Source: Algoriphagus aquimarinus (GTDB lineage: Bacteria > Bacteroidota > Bacteroidia > Cytophagales > Cyclobacteriaceae). Taken from it: a stretch of DNA of 64,000 bases. Shown here in pieces: positions 24,105 to 33,585 of this stretch; the stretch's first letter is position 1; the number at the start of each line of letters is the position of its first letter. The translations under genes were made by a program, and so were the position numbers. Below the pieces are notes generated by a model. That model searched no databases and had not been told where the DNA came from. It was given only the letters and a program-made list of their open reading frames with translations. The stretch lies in the NCBI RefSeq assembly GCF_007997215.1, contig NZ_VORW01000001.1:434001-498000 (forward strand), written 5' to 3'.

Positions 24105-24105
24105 C
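24065..24105 (-). terminator. Terminator of the barrel-haloperoxidase operon embedded in the cstA 3' end
   Basis: GTCAAAGAACCT (24078-24089) pairs with AGGCTCTTTGAC (24094-24105) with one mismatch. The second arm includes the cstA stop codon. On the - strand the hairpin is followed by a T-rich tract (complement of the A-run at 24068-24077). The convergent barrel gene stops at 24116. Confidence 0.6.
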
Positions 24106-24115
24106 TTTCCGATAA

Positions 24116-25222
24116 TTATAAAGAGTTGAATACCTCTTTTGCTTTCTTAGGAATTCTCACAGCTACTGTGAAATTGATCAGGTAATCCGCAAATGCTGCA
24201 TCACCATGTACTACATTGTCGGGAGTCGAATTCTCAATGTCCGTTACACTCTGAGTTCTATTTCTAAATAAAGCAATTGGCACATTCAGTGTTCCCGTCA
24301 CATTTCCTAGCATATAGCTGACGCCTGGCTCCACAGAAATAATGTAACCAGGTCTTTTGAAGCCCTCACTTCCACCAATGACATCGTGCACAGGAATCCC
24401 TTCAATTCTTCCACCAAGAGAAACGCCTAAGCCATGTATCTTTTCAAAGGAATGGAAAACACCGGTTCTCACAGCGAACTGATCCGGCACGCTCATGATT
24501 GCTTCATTCGGGCGACTTCTATTAGTTAGTGTTCCATTAGTTTCTCGAGGATTGAAGAGATAGAAACCATCGTAATACCAGAAGTTAGTGCTAGCGATAT
24601 TCCAAAGTCCTTGGAAATCAACAATCAAACCTGTTCCACCATCGCCTAACTGGATCGATTGATCCACTGTCATTTCAGTAGGTGTTCCTTCATTGCCTCT
24701 ATAAAAGGTACTTTTAGCTGCATAATCTCCGGTTGGGAATTTGATCCCAAGTCCAATTGCGGTGTTTCCCTTCTTGGCATTTTCGCCAGAAAGCAACCAG
24801 TATCCAGCACCGATTCTCATGTCTCCTAATCCTTTGGAATAGGAAGTGTGCCTTTCAATTCTATTATGCTCATAGAGTGAACTTCTTTCGTTGTATTGCA
24901 AAGGCAAGGAAACAATACCATAAAGTCGTTCTGTGAAAGCATAACTGACATTGATATCCAAGCCATGCTGCTTATTGATCACTTCTGTGTGGTCGGTCAG
25001 GCGGTTATGTTCTTCTTCAGTTCCCCTGAAATGTCTAAATGACTTAAAATAGCGGTAGCTGCCACTGATGTTCAGTTCGCCCTTATTGAGCATATTCCCC
25101 TGACCCACAGCATTGCCAAGTCCGGAAAATTGTCTGATGGCAACACAGCCTTGGGTGTATGAGTTAGTATAAGCGAGCATTATGACTGCCGCTACAAGTA
25201 TTATTTTGGTATATTTTTTCAT
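24116..25222 (-). CDS. Outer membrane beta-barrel protein, transporter-like (MetA-pathway/phenol family fold)
   Basis: A 368-residue protein with a signal peptide (MKKYTKIILVAAVIMLAYTN, cut around SYTQ). The mature part is a series of amphipathic strands with alternating aromatic residues (DINVSYAFTERLYGIVSLPL, LGDMRIGAGYWLL, GLGIKFPTGDY, FAVRTGVFHSFE). This is a mid-size outer membrane barrel similar to the Phenol_MetA_deg type of unknown transporters. It is the last gene of an operon with a vanadium-haloperoxidase-like lipoprotein (18 bases upstream) and another barrel. The substrate is unknown. It may carry or present a partner for the lipoprotein's phosphatase/peroxidase activity. Confidence 0.75.
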   Translation of the reverse strand: MKKYTKIILVAAVIMLAYTNSYTQGCVAIRQFSGLGNAVGQGNMLNKGELNISGSYRYFKSFRHFRGTEEEHNRLTDHTEVINKQHGLDINVSYAFTERLYGIVSLPLQYNERSSLYEHNRIERHTSYSKGLGDMRIGAGYWLLSGENAKKGNTAIGLGIKFPTGDYAAKSTFYRGNEGTPTEMTVDQSIQLGDGGTGLIVDFQGLWNIASTNFWYYDGFYLFNPRETNGTLTNRSRPNEAIMSVPDQFAVRTGVFHSFEKIHGLGVSLGGRIEGIPVHDVIGGSEGFKRPGYIISVEPGVSYMLGNVTGTLNVPIALFRNRTQSVTDIENSTPDNVVHGDAAFADYLINFTVAVRIPKKAKEVFNSL

Positions 25223-25240
25223 AAGTTTCTTATCTAATAA

Positions 25241-26779
25241 TTAATTATCTGCGCCATCAGTTTTGGCGACCTCAATTGTGTATTGAGCTACATCTCTACC
25301 TTGAGTCGTACCCACTGTGGCATCAAAAGTCCAATGGATTCCTCCGTAAACTCTAGACATAGCTGCCTCTTCTGCCCATTTTTGGAATACACTTCCTTCC
25401 TGAGGAAAGAGATAAGTCAATACTTCTGCAGCTGCAGCTGAAAACACCGAATGCCCAGATGTATAACTTGGGAAATTTGGCGTACCCGCAATAGTCTCAA
25501 AACCCTTGATCATCTGTATGGGTCTAGGATAGTAATAGTAGTATTTGGTATCCCAGCAGCTAATTCCTCCATCCATTATTGCCATATTCATATAGGCAAA
25601 TGCACGGGCTGTCCGAATTGAATTCAGCTTATATTTTAAAAAATATTCACCTGCTATATCATTCCAGTGGCCGGGGGGAGTGTATGTTCCTAAGCCGTCT
25701 TGCCAAAAATTTGCAATTCTTCTTCGCTCATGGGTTACATTATCTGCATAGTCTTCCAAAATCTTCACATCCTTTTGGAATGCTTCAGAACCTGGAGTCG
25801 GTGGCACTGGAGCTCTAGTATCTTCCACATTTGGGACGCTCCACATTTTCACCTTACCAAATAAAGGAGTCAAACCAACTGGTCGGACAGGACTTTCCAG
25901 ATTTTCCCATTGCCAGCCAAATCGATCAAAAGCTGCAGCTCTTAGCGAATCTGAAACTGCTTTGGGTGCTTGGGCATACTTCATCCCGTCATTAGATGCA
26001 CGTGCCAATGCAATAGATGCTATTTCTTCACCGATTTTCTTACCAGCATCTAGGTCACTAGGTACATTTTCTCCCGCTAGAAGTAGGCTTTCCAAATGAT
26101 CTTTTTCCAATTGAAGAAGATACTCTGCTTCTAAAGGGAACATTGCAGTTAGAATTTTCCGCGAGACTGTTGCCAATACAGCACCCTCAGAAGGATAAGA
26201 TGGAAGGTTATTGGGCACATAAGCATATGGAATTTCCGGATCTACCATATAAGGAGAGGGACGATCATACATGAATTTGTAATGCCAGGCAGAAATCATC
26301 CCGTCGTATTGAGCTACCGAAAGATAGGCCAAAGCCCTACTTGCATAGGGTGGATGAGCAAATGGAAAAACTGGTGGTCCCTCCGGATTTGCTGGATTTG
26401 GCAAGGTATAGGATTCGTCCACATTCGGACCAGGAATCAAATTGTACTTGGCTATTAATCCGAGTGCAACTTCATTCCATCTGATTACCGAATTGTTAGT
26501 CCATAAATTTACTTGTTTCCTTTGGTCAGATGACATTGCTGATATCATACTCTTTACTTCCGACAATTCACTTAAGTATTCTGCAGAACTGATTGAAGTA
26601 GGCTCATCTATAGTAATATCATTCCCATTAGAGATCAAAATAGGCTTCCAGCTACCTGCATTTTCATCAATACCTGAAAACTCATAACTCTCATATTCCA
26701 ATTCGGTTTCTAAATCCATATTACAACTGGTCATCATGGCCATAGTAATAAGTATTATTGTTAGTTGAAGTAGTTTCAT
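25241..26779 (-). CDS. Vanadium-dependent haloperoxidase / PAP2-superfamily lipoprotein with internal duplication
   Basis: A 512-residue lipoprotein. ATG 26779 gives a lipoprotein signal with lipobox cysteine C19 (MTSC). The active site of the PAP2/vanadium haloperoxidase family is complete in the C-terminal half: K412 ... R419-P420, PSYTSGH with H443, and SRVYGGIHWTFD with R476, H482 and D486. An earlier segment (about 145-265) repeats the same layout, ASRALAYLSVAQYDGMISAW, then K168, R173-P174, then LPSYPSEGAV, but the catalytic SGH is SEG, so the first copy is degenerate. These enzymes either oxidise halides with peroxide or hydrolyse phosphate esters. It lies between two barrel genes, 4 and 18 bases apart. 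Confidence 0.88.
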   Translation of the reverse strand: MKLLQLTIILITMAMMTSCNMDLETELEYESYEFSGIDENAGSWKPILISNGNDITIDEPTSISSAEYLSELSEVKSMISAMSSDQRKQVNLWTNNSVIRWNEVALGLIAKYNLIPGPNVDESYTLPNPANPEGPPVFPFAHPPYASRALAYLSVAQYDGMISAWHYKFMYDRPSPYMVDPEIPYAYVPNNLPSYPSEGAVLATVSRKILTAMFPLEAEYLLQLEKDHLESLLLAGENVPSDLDAGKKIGEEIASIALARASNDGMKYAQAPKAVSDSLRAAAFDRFGWQWENLESPVRPVGLTPLFGKVKMWSVPNVEDTRAPVPPTPGSEAFQKDVKILEDYADNVTHERRRIANFWQDGLGTYTPPGHWNDIAGEYFLKYKLNSIRTARAFAYMNMAIMDGGISCWDTKYYYYYPRPIQMIKGFETIAGTPNFPSYTSGHSVFSAAAAEVLTYLFPQEGSVFQKWAEEAAMSRVYGGIHWTFDATVGTTQGRDVAQYTIEVAKTDGADN

Positions 26780-26783
26780 TCTT

Positions 26784-27725
26784 TCAATTTTTTGGGTGGA
26801 ACAAGCCAAATTGGTAAGTAATACCTACGCTTATTGATGACATTTCTGGAGCATTTCTTCCATTGATAACTTTGCTATACGAAGCAACCAGGCCTAATCC
26901 TTTTGGTTTTTTGAAGAAATACTGGGCAAAGGCTCCCACTCGATTCATATCTACTTTATTAGTGGGTTGTGGCGCATTATAAGCTCTGATATCATCTCCA
27001 GACGTAGATTTAGAAGAGTTATAATTCAATTCTACTCTCAATGATTTGTTCATAAACCATTTGCCGATTACTGCTTCATAGGTCCAGGCACTAGGAACGT
27101 CCATCCAAGAAGTATAATAACTACCCTCATTGTAATAGTATTCCCGCTCAGCTTGTGTATAACCTTTCCAGATATATCCTCCATTTCCCCGAAGATAAAA
27201 TCCATTATCCCACTCATATTCTACTAATCCTCTCCATGCAAGCTGGGGAGCTCCAATTCCTAAGCTGTAGGGTTGATAATCCGACAGGTAATTTGAGACT
27301 GGTGCAGAAAATGTCACAGATCCAAATGCGGTTAACTCACCTTTTTCACCTTTGTGACGGAACGCCTCATATTTAAGAGCTAATGTCAAGTCCTGAATTC
27401 CCTTTGCCCCAGCGAACTTACCGCCGTTTGGGGTGGTCGAATTTGTAGAGATATATGGCAAACCTACATAAGCGTCTAGGCGTTTTGTAATCCCGTAAGC
27501 CGCCATTACTAGTGCAGTTTTTCGCTGTACTTTTGCGATAGTTCCATTTTTTCGAAGGGTTTCTCCCTCCCAGTAATGATCAAATTGACCATAGTCAAAA
27601 TTGAGCAAAAAGCAGATATCCCCTTTTGGCATCATCAAACCGTCTGTTGGGGTTTGTCCCACAGTCATATTGGACAGACCCAATCCTCCCAATAGGAGAA
27701 TCAGCGTCCTTAAGTAATTTTTCAT
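26784..27725 (-). CDS. Outer membrane beta-barrel protein, transporter-like
   Basis: A 313-residue protein with a signal peptide (MKNYLRTLILLLGGLGLSNM, cut after TVGQ). The mature chain starts with PTDGLMMPKGDICFLLNFDYG and consists of barrel-like strands (KRLDAYVGLPYIS, LALKYEAFRH, WRGLVEYEWDNGFYLRGNGG) and ends in ISVGITYQFGLFHPKN. It resembles the Phenol_MetA_deg-like outer membrane proteins of unknown cargo. It is the first gene of the operon and is followed after only 4 bases by the haloperoxidase-like lipoprotein gene, so the two products probably act together at the cell surface or periplasm. Confidence 0.75.
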   Translation of the reverse strand: MKNYLRTLILLLGGLGLSNMTVGQTPTDGLMMPKGDICFLLNFDYGQFDHYWEGETLRKNGTIAKVQRKTALVMAAYGITKRLDAYVGLPYISTNSTTPNGGKFAGAKGIQDLTLALKYEAFRHKGEKGELTAFGSVTFSAPVSNYLSDYQPYSLGIGAPQLAWRGLVEYEWDNGFYLRGNGGYIWKGYTQAEREYYYNEGSYYTSWMDVPSAWTYEAVIGKWFMNKSLRVELNYNSSKSTSGDDIRAYNAPQPTNKVDMNRVGAFAQYFFKKPKGLGLVASYSKVINGRNAPEMSSISVGITYQFGLFHPKN

Positions 27726-27866
27726 AGTTTTTATTATTGATTCCTAATAGATTAAGCATGATCTCTCTAGCTCTTTTTGCTGGCTTTTGAGAGAAATGCG
27801 CGATCGATCTTTAACTCAATTCCATTTAAATAGAATGAGCAAAAGAAAATAATCGTAAGAAATAAA

Positions 27867-28412
27867 TTAGGAAAACTGGGGAGGGGGCGAATCAATACCC
27901 TCGTATCGATTACTATAGGCTAGAAAATCCAAAACTGGTTTCTGATCTATTGAAATTGAAAAATCTGATTTGAACGAAAAGGTGTCAGGAAGAAGATAGT
28001 CTTTTATAAAAAGTTTAACGCTTGTTTTACTATCCTCGCCATCAGGAAATTCATCATCTACTAATGAAGAAATCCACTTTTTAACAGTATTATCTAGCAT
28101 TTTTCTGTCAGTGTCTGGAACCACGACGATCTGTAGCGTATCATTTTGGTAGCGCTGCTTGATCGCACGGAAATATTGACCATCCTTTTTAAATGAGGTA
28201 TTGGTAGGCTGAAACTGTTCCTGATTAGCCATGTACGGTGCCGAAAGTGGAATTTCGATTAGTGTCTCCTGAACTTTCACGGAATTTTCCCCATAAATTT
28301 TTTCCTCCCACTTACTCTCAAGATGCTGATCGTAAGAGAAATAGAATGCATAGTAGCCAAAATGATATATGGCAAAGCATACAAAAAGAAATATGGAAAG
28401 GATCTTTTTCAA
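27867..28412 (-). CDS. Uncharacterised membrane-anchored or secreted protein (181 aa)
   Basis: I do not recognise this family. The N-terminus is one hydrophobic helix (MKKILSIFLFVCFAIYHFGY), a signal anchor or uncleaved signal. About 155 mostly polar residues follow, including an acidic DDEFPDGEDSKTSV stretch, and the protein ends in the Pro-rich tail GIDSPPPQFS. Short Bacteroidota proteins with such a hydrophobic start and a PPP tail often lie beside outer membrane receptor genes. It precedes the barrel-haloperoxidase operon by 141 bases on the same strand and could be a regulator or accessory part of it, which is only inference. Confidence 0.7.
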   Translation of the reverse strand: MKKILSIFLFVCFAIYHFGYYAFYFSYDQHLESKWEEKIYGENSVKVQETLIEIPLSAPYMANQEQFQPTNTSFKKDGQYFRAIKQRYQNDTLQIVVVPDTDRKMLDNTVKKWISSLVDDEFPDGEDSKTSVKLFIKDYLLPDTFSFKSDFSISIDQKPVLDFLAYSNRYEGIDSPPPQFS

Positions 28413-28537
28413 TTATGAGTTTATTACAATTCGAAAAGTATTAAAATTCAATTTATAAAACCAACTCTTGCATAAATTAGTTGAAAGGATATTTCCTCAA
28501 ATTATACTAAAACCAAATTATCATTCGTGAATTTAAT

Positions 28538-28735
28538 TTATATGAAATAATATTCAAATATTTTTAAAACAATCAGAATAACAAGAGTAGCTGATCCGTA
28601 TATTTTTAAGACTTTCAGACGGTTCATCCTATCCATAAACCAAAGCACAACTACTGGACGCACCAATCCTGCAACAAGACTAAAGAGGCAAAAATAGAAC
28701 AGAAACCAAAGTAGGATTAGAATAGCTGACATCAT
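28538..28735 (-). CDS. Small two-helix membrane protein (65 aa)
   Basis: A 65-residue, very hydrophobic product. It has two membrane helices (about 3-24 and 45-63) joined by a short positively charged loop, RPVVVLWFMDRMNRLKVLKI. The pattern G-L-V-x-P-x-x-V-L-W near an N-R-x-K-V basic turn resembles a widespread small membrane protein of Bacteroidota found in many loci; its role is not known to me. The gene begins just after the infB terminator (28746-28776) on the same strand. There is no ribosome-binding site of note. It may be expressed by readthrough from infB. Confidence 0.55.
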   Translation of the reverse strand: MMSAILILLWFLFYFCLFSLVAGLVRPVVVLWFMDRMNRLKVLKIYGSATLVILIVLKIFEYYFI

Positions 28736-28745
28736 GGAGTAAAAC

Positions 28746-28776
28746 TAAAAAAGGAACAGCAATGCTGTTCCTTTTC
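28746..28776 (-). terminator. Rho-independent terminator after infB
   Basis: AAAAGGAACAGC pairs with GCTGTTCCTTTT (28749-28776) with a very short loop, and the A-run on the + strand is a T-run on the - strand. It lies 22 bases after the infB stop at 28798. Confidence 0.85.
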
Positions 28777-28797
28777 ATTTATATATCTAAGCGAGAA

Positions 28798-31704
28798 TTA
28801 CTTCTTGCGCTTGATCTCTTTCATCTCGTAACCTTCAATCGTATCTTCAATTTCGATGTTATTGAAATTCTTGATGGAGATACCACACTCATATCCAGCT
28901 TTCACTTCAGCTACATCATCTTTGAATCTCTTCAATTGATCGATTTCGCCTTCGTGGATTACGATACCGTCTCTGATCACACGGATCTTGTTCTTTCTGG
29001 TAATGAAACCATCCGTAACATACGAACCTGCAACAGTTCCGATCTTGGTGATTTTGAAGACTTCTCTTACTTGGATATTACCAGTAATAATTTCTTCAAA
29101 TGTAGGCTCTAGCATCCCCTCAATCGCATCTTTGATCTGGTTGATCGCATCGTAGATGATAGAGTAATGTCTGATTTCGATTTCTTCTTGCTCTGCCAAT
29201 TTCTTAGCATTAGAAGAAGGTCGAACCTGGAATCCAAGTATAATCGCATCAGAAGCAGAAGCTAGCAAGACATCAGATTCTGAGATCTGACCCACACCTT
29301 TGTGGATAATGCTCACTTTTACTTCGTCCTTAGAAAGTTTCAATAGTGAATCAGAAAGTGCTTCTACTGATCCATCCACATCACCTTTGATGATTATATT
29401 CAATTCCTTAAATGAACCGATTGCCAAACGACGACCGATCTCATCCAACGTAATATGCTTCTTAGTTCTTAAGCTTTGCTCTCTCTGTATTTGCTCTCTT
29501 GAGTTAGCAATGTCTCTTGCTTCACGCTCAGTACCATAAACTTTTATGATATCACCCGCTTGTGGAGCTCCACCAAGACCTAGCACCTGAACAGGTGTAG
29601 ATGGCCCAGCTTCTTTCAGCTTTTTGCCTTTATGATCAAACATCGCTTTCACACGACCATAATGCTGACCTGCAAGTATGATATCTCCCACTCTCAACGT
29701 ACCAGCCTGCACCATTATAGTAGAGACATATCCACGTCCTTTATCCAAGGAAGCTTCGATAACTGTACCAGCTGCATTTTTATCTGGATTAGCCGTAAGC
29801 TCTAATACTTCAGCTTCAAGAAGTACTTTCTCTAGAAGGTCATCGATACCTTCACCTGTTTTTGCAGAGATATCTTGAGATTGGTATTTTCCACCCCACT
29901 CTTCAATCAAGAGATTCATATTAGCAAGCTCTTCTTTGATCTTGGCTGGGTTGGCGTTTGGTCTATCTATTTTGTTGATCGCAAAGATCATAGGAACACC
30001 TGCCACTTGTGCATGGTTGATGGCTTCCTTAGTCTGAGGCATGATGTTATCATCTGCTGCAATCACAATAATTGCGATATCCGTGATTTTAGCACCACGG
30101 GCACGCATCGCTGTAAACGCTTCGTGACCTGGAGTATCTAGGAATGCAATCTTATTACCAGTCTTAGTCATTACATCGTAAGCACCGATGTGCTGGGTGA
30201 TTCCCCCCGCCTCATCTGCAGTCACTTTAGACATACGGATGTAATCAAGCAAGGAAGTTTTACCGTGATCGACGTGACCCATGATGGTAACGATAGGAGC
30301 TCTTTCTAACAGTTCCTCTGGAGAATCTGGCTCCTCAACCTCAATTTCATCTTCGATTGATTTGGTGAATTCTACTTCGTATCCAAATTCGTCAGCAATG
30401 ATAGTAATCGCTTCAGCATCCAATCTCTGATTGATGGAAACAAACATACCCAAAGACATACAAGCTGAGATAACCTGATTGACAGACAAATCCATCAATG
30501 CCGCTAAATCATTTGCAGAAATAAATTCAGTAACCTTTAAGATTTTAACCTCATCAGTTTCAAAATCCACATCTCTTACTCTTTCAGCTTTCTTATCTCT
30601 TCGGCTTTTGCCTTTCCCTCCTCCGGCGCTCTTACCCTGAAGACGGGCTAGTGTCTGCTTGATTTGATCTTGAATCTCTTTTTGAGTTGGCTCAGCTTTT
30701 TGAACTCTAACTGGAGGTCCAGTTCTTTGGTTTCCACCTGGACGATTGCCTGCAGGATGAGGACGATTACCAGGTCCACCGGCTGGACGGTTACCTTGGC
30801 CAGGTCCTCCTGGCTTGTCAATACGCTTGCGTGGTCGTTTTTTATCTCTCCCTCTTTCATCAGAAGAAGCAACTGGACCGCCTTTTTTCTTAGGACGATC
30901 TGCTGGAAGTTCTATTTTACCTAAAACCGTAAGTCCTTTAAGGGAATCTGCCTTTGCAGCGATTACTTGGTCCTTAGGTGCCGGTGGAACTGGAGTACTT
31001 GGTTGTACTGGTGAACTCGGCTGTTGTGGCGCAGGCTTCGGCTGTTCTTTTCTCACCTGAGGTGCAGGCTGAACATTCGGCTTTCTATCTTCCTGAGCCG
31101 GTCTTGGCTGAGGCTTAGATTGCTGACCAGGCTGAGGCTTCTTCGCATCCCCATGCTTTTGAGCATACTTATTTTGACCGTGCTGTTGCTTATACTTAGG
31201 TCCAGGAGCGATATTTTTGCTCAAGTCAATTTTACCCAACACTTTAATACCCTCTAATTTTGGAGGTTCGGTAGAAATTTTCTCTGGCTCGGCAGGCGGA
31301 GAAGGTGTAGAAGACGGCGCTGGCTTTGGCGCTTCGGCTGCTTTTGGGGCAGGTGCGGGCGTCGGAGCTGGAGCAGGAGCTGCAGGCTTTGGCTCTTCAG
31401 CTGCTTTTGGAGCTGGCGCTGGCGCTGGTGGTGCTACTGGCTTTGGCTCTTCTTTTGGAATTTCAGGCTCCATAGAAATAGGCTCATGGCGCTTCCCTAT
31501 AGAGAGGTGCGATGCCTCCTCTTTATCTAGGGCAGAAGATTTGAATTCCTTATTCAGCATCTCAACTTGATTCATGTTGATTTTTGAATTAGGATTATTC
31601 TCCACCTCATAGCCCTTTTTAGCCAATGACTCAACTATGGTTGCCGTACCCACGTTGAGTTTTCTGGCTATTTGGCCTAAACGCATCATTTTTTCTTCTG
31701 ACAT
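28798..31704 (-). CDS. infB: Translation initiation factor IF-2
   Basis: A 968-residue GTPase that places fMet-tRNA on the 30S subunit. ATG 31704 ([16 protein letters not shown]) is preferred over a TTG two codons earlier. Residues 1-70 are the IF2-N domain. A Pro/Ala/Lys-rich linker of several hundred residues with tandem APAPK-type repeats follows. The G domain has [25 protein letters not shown] and NKIDRP, and the C-terminal domains end in KRKK. It is the third gene of the rimP-nusA-infB operon and is followed by a strong terminator. Confidence 0.97.
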   Translation of the reverse strand: MSEEKMMRLGQIARKLNVGTATIVESLAKKGYEVENNPNSKINMNQVEMLNKEFKSSALDKEEASHLSIGKRHEPISMEPEIPKEEPKPVAPPAPAPAPKAAEEPKPAAPAPAPTPAPAPKAAEAPKPAPSSTPSPPAEPEKISTEPPKLEGIKVLGKIDLSKNIAPGPKYKQQHGQNKYAQKHGDAKKPQPGQQSKPQPRPAQEDRKPNVQPAPQVRKEQPKPAPQQPSSPVQPSTPVPPAPKDQVIAAKADSLKGLTVLGKIELPADRPKKKGGPVASSDERGRDKKRPRKRIDKPGGPGQGNRPAGGPGNRPHPAGNRPGGNQRTGPPVRVQKAEPTQKEIQDQIKQTLARLQGKSAGGGKGKSRRDKKAERVRDVDFETDEVKILKVTEFISANDLAALMDLSVNQVISACMSLGMFVSINQRLDAEAITIIADEFGYEVEFTKSIEDEIEVEEPDSPEELLERAPIVTIMGHVDHGKTSLLDYIRMSKVTADEAGGITQHIGAYDVMTKTGNKIAFLDTPGHEAFTAMRARGAKITDIAIIVIAADDNIMPQTKEAINHAQVAGVPMIFAINKIDRPNANPAKIKEELANMNLLIEEWGGKYQSQDISAKTGEGIDDLLEKVLLEAEVLELTANPDKNAAGTVIEASLDKGRGYVSTIMVQAGTLRVGDIILAGQHYGRVKAMFDHKGKKLKEAGPSTPVQVLGLGGAPQAGDIIKVYGTEREARDIANSREQIQREQSLRTKKHITLDEIGRRLAIGSFKELNIIIKGDVDGSVEALSDSLLKLSKDEVKVSIIHKGVGQISESDVLLASASDAIILGFQVRPSSNAKKLAEQEEIEIRHYSIIYDAINQIKDAIEGMLEPTFEEIITGNIQVREVFKITKIGTVAGSYVTDGFITRKNKIRVIRDGIVIHEGEIDQLKRFKDDVAEVKAGYECGISIKNFNNIEIEDTIEGYEMKEIKRKK

Positions 31705-31766
31705 AAGCAAAAATTTCTTTCGAAATCTTAAATAATTAGGGTATTATACGGGGATTATTTCCCGAT

Positions 31767-33011
31767 TTATTGATCAAATTCTTGTCCGAGTATCCTGAAT
31801 ATCTCATCAACAGTTTCTTCTTCAAGCTCTGTTCTTCGAGTCAGGTCCTCTTTAGTCAAGCTCAATACGCTTTTAGCAGTATCCAAACCTGTCTTTTTTA
31901 ATTCGTCGATGATCCAGCTGTCGATTTCATCAACAAACTCCATCAAATCGACATCTTCTTCTTCGCTTTCGTTCAACTCACGGAAAACGTCAATTTCATA
32001 ACCTACCAATCTACTGGCAAGTTTGATGTTATATCCACCTTTACCGATGGCCAGAGATACCTGGTCTGGCTTAAGAAATACAGATAATCTTTTGGTTTCT
32101 TCATTCGCAGTGATGGAAGACACCTTAGCTGGACTCAATGCACGAGTGACATATAAATCCAAATTTTCTGTGAAATTGATTACATCAATATTTTCATTCT
32201 GCAATTCTCTTACTACAGCATGAATTCTTGATCCTTTCATTCCCACACAAGCTCCTACTGGATCAATACGATCATCGTATGATTCCACAGCAACTTTTGC
32301 TCTTTCGCCTGGCTCTCTCACAATCTTGATGATTGTAATCAATCCATCGTATACTTCAGGAACTTCGTTTTCGAACAAACGTTCCAAGAAAACTGGAGAA
32401 GTTCTAGAAAGAATAATCTTTGGGTTACCATTAGACATATCCACTCTGTGAACAATAGCCTTCACGGTATCACCTTTTCTGAAGCGATCTTTAGAGATCT
32501 GCTCTGCTTTTGGTAAAATTAGCTCGTTGCCATCACCATCCATTAGAAGAATCTCTCTTCCTAGAATCTGATAAACTTCAGCACTTACAATTTCACCTAC
32601 TAGCTCTTCATACTTAGTATATAGAATATCTTTTTCGAGATCCTTGATTCTCTGGATCAATGTCTGACGAGCCATCTGTACAGCACGTCTTCCAAAAGCT
32701 TCCAATTCAATTTTCTCGTAAACTTCTTCTCCTATTTCAAAATCCGGTTCGATTTTGCGGGCTTCCGCAAAGCTGATTTTGTCTAAATCCCAAATATCCT
32801 CAGAGTTGTCGTCGACAATCTCACGGATACGGAATATCTCAAGGTCACCTTGATCAGCGTTAATGGTCACATCGAAGTTTTCATCTGTTTCAAACTTCTT
32901 GCGAATCATCGCTCTGAACACATCTTCCAAGATACGGATCATCGTAGGTCGATCCACATTTTTAGATCTCGCAAATTCAGCGAAGGATTCTATTAAGACT
33001 TTGGCATCCAT
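31767..33011 (-). CDS. nusA: Transcription termination/antitermination factor NusA
   Basis: A 414-residue protein. The N-terminal RNA-polymerase-binding domain (about 1-130) is followed by an S1 domain (EILLMDGDGNELILPKAE), then two KH domains, the first with GACVGMKGSRIHAVVRELQN and the second with VSLAIGKGGYNIKLAS. The C-terminal acidic domain seen in Proteobacteria is absent except for a helical tail (LTKEDLTRRTELEEETVDEI). This is the normal Bacteroidota length. It is 62 bases upstream of infB and 5 bases downstream of rimP, so it belongs to the same operon. Confidence 0.96.
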   Translation of the reverse strand: MDAKVLIESFAEFARSKNVDRPTMIRILEDVFRAMIRKKFETDENFDVTINADQGDLEIFRIREIVDDNSEDIWDLDKISFAEARKIEPDFEIGEEVYEKIELEAFGRRAVQMARQTLIQRIKDLEKDILYTKYEELVGEIVSAEVYQILGREILLMDGDGNELILPKAEQISKDRFRKGDTVKAIVHRVDMSNGNPKIILSRTSPVFLERLFENEVPEVYDGLITIIKIVREPGERAKVAVESYDDRIDPVGACVGMKGSRIHAVVRELQNENIDVINFTENLDLYVTRALSPAKVSSITANEETKRLSVFLKPDQVSLAIGKGGYNIKLASRLVGYEIDVFRELNESEEEDVDLMEFVDEIDSWIIDELKKTGLDTAKSVLSLTKEDLTRRTELEEETVDEIFRILGQEFDQ

Positions 33012-33016
33012 TTGAT

Positions 33017-33493
33017 TTATTTAAAAGATACTTGTACAATTGATTTCTTCATCTCTTCGAAAGGAAGAGAAACTTCCTCCTCTGTGGCTTTCTTGCCTTT
33101 TTCCTTTTTCTTTTTCACCAGTAGTTTCACACCGGTTTCTGATACTTCCAGTAGTTTACCTTCAATCTCTTCTCCCGAGGTCAAAGAAATCTTTAGCTCC
33201 CTGTTGATATTTTTCTGAAATTGTCTTCTACTGCTCAAAGGAAAATCCAATCCCGGTGAAGAAACCTCTAGAATATAAGCTTCAGGCATCATTTCTTTTG
33301 CCTCAAGTTCTTCAGAAACTGCCCTGCTCAACTTTGCGCAAGCTCGGATAGTCACACCTTCATCAGCGTCCAGAAGGATATTAAGAAGCTTTTTGCCTGA
33401 TTTCTCAGACATCTTCACTTCTACAATGAAATGATTTTCATCCGGAAGATGCTTCTCTACAATCTCTTCGATAGCTTGTTTCAATTCAGTCAT
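33017..33493 (-). CDS. rimP: Ribosome maturation factor RimP
   Basis: A 158-residue protein required for 30S maturation. The ATG at 33493 (MTELKQAIEEIVEKHL) is taken as start; other in-frame starts at 33502 and 33520 would place the start inside a leader hairpin. Family features are the DADEGVTIRACAKLSRAVSE and EAYILEVSSPGLDFPL motifs of the N-terminal domain, and an SH3-like C-terminal domain with a Lys-rich loop (KKKKEKGKK). It is the first gene of the rimP-nusA-infB operon, transcribed from the promoter at 33555-33585. Confidence 0.94.
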   Translation of the reverse strand: MTELKQAIEEIVEKHLPDENHFIVEVKMSEKSGKKLLNILLDADEGVTIRACAKLSRAVSEELEAKEMMPEAYILEVSSPGLDFPLSSRRQFQKNINRELKISLTSGEEIEGKLLEVSETGVKLLVKKKKEKGKKATEEEVSLPFEEMKKSIVQVSFK

Positions 33494-33510
33494 AGTATGC
33501 ATAATGAAAG

Positions 33511-33532
33511 AGGGGACCATATGGTGTCCCCT
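33511..33532 (-). promoter_or_regulatory. Leader hairpin of the rimP-nusA-infB operon
   Basis: AGGGGAC (33511-33517) pairs with GTCCCCT (33526-33532), with CATATG-type inner pairing. It lies inside the predicted 5' leader, 18 bases upstream of the rimP ATG, and has no T-run, so it is not a terminator. It could fold in the mRNA leader and affect translation or stability. Confidence 0.4.
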
Positions 33533-33554
33533 CCAGAAACTTTCGAATACGACG

Positions 33555-33585
33555 CAAAGGTAAATATTTTTGTAGTAAAAACAAT
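33555..33585 (-). promoter_or_regulatory. Predicted promoter of rimP-nusA-infB
   Basis: On the - strand TACCTTTG (33555-33562) matches TAnnTTTG, and ATTG at 33582-33585 is a one-mismatch -33 box with an exact 19-base spacer. The leader to the rimP ATG is about 55 bases long and contains a hairpin. Of the sites in the window this is the best match to the Bacteroidota primary sigma promoter. Confidence 0.6.

Noticed and set aside
33526..33532. Leader hairpin of rimP as a terminator
   Set aside because: No T-run follows; it is inside the expected leader of a housekeeping operon.
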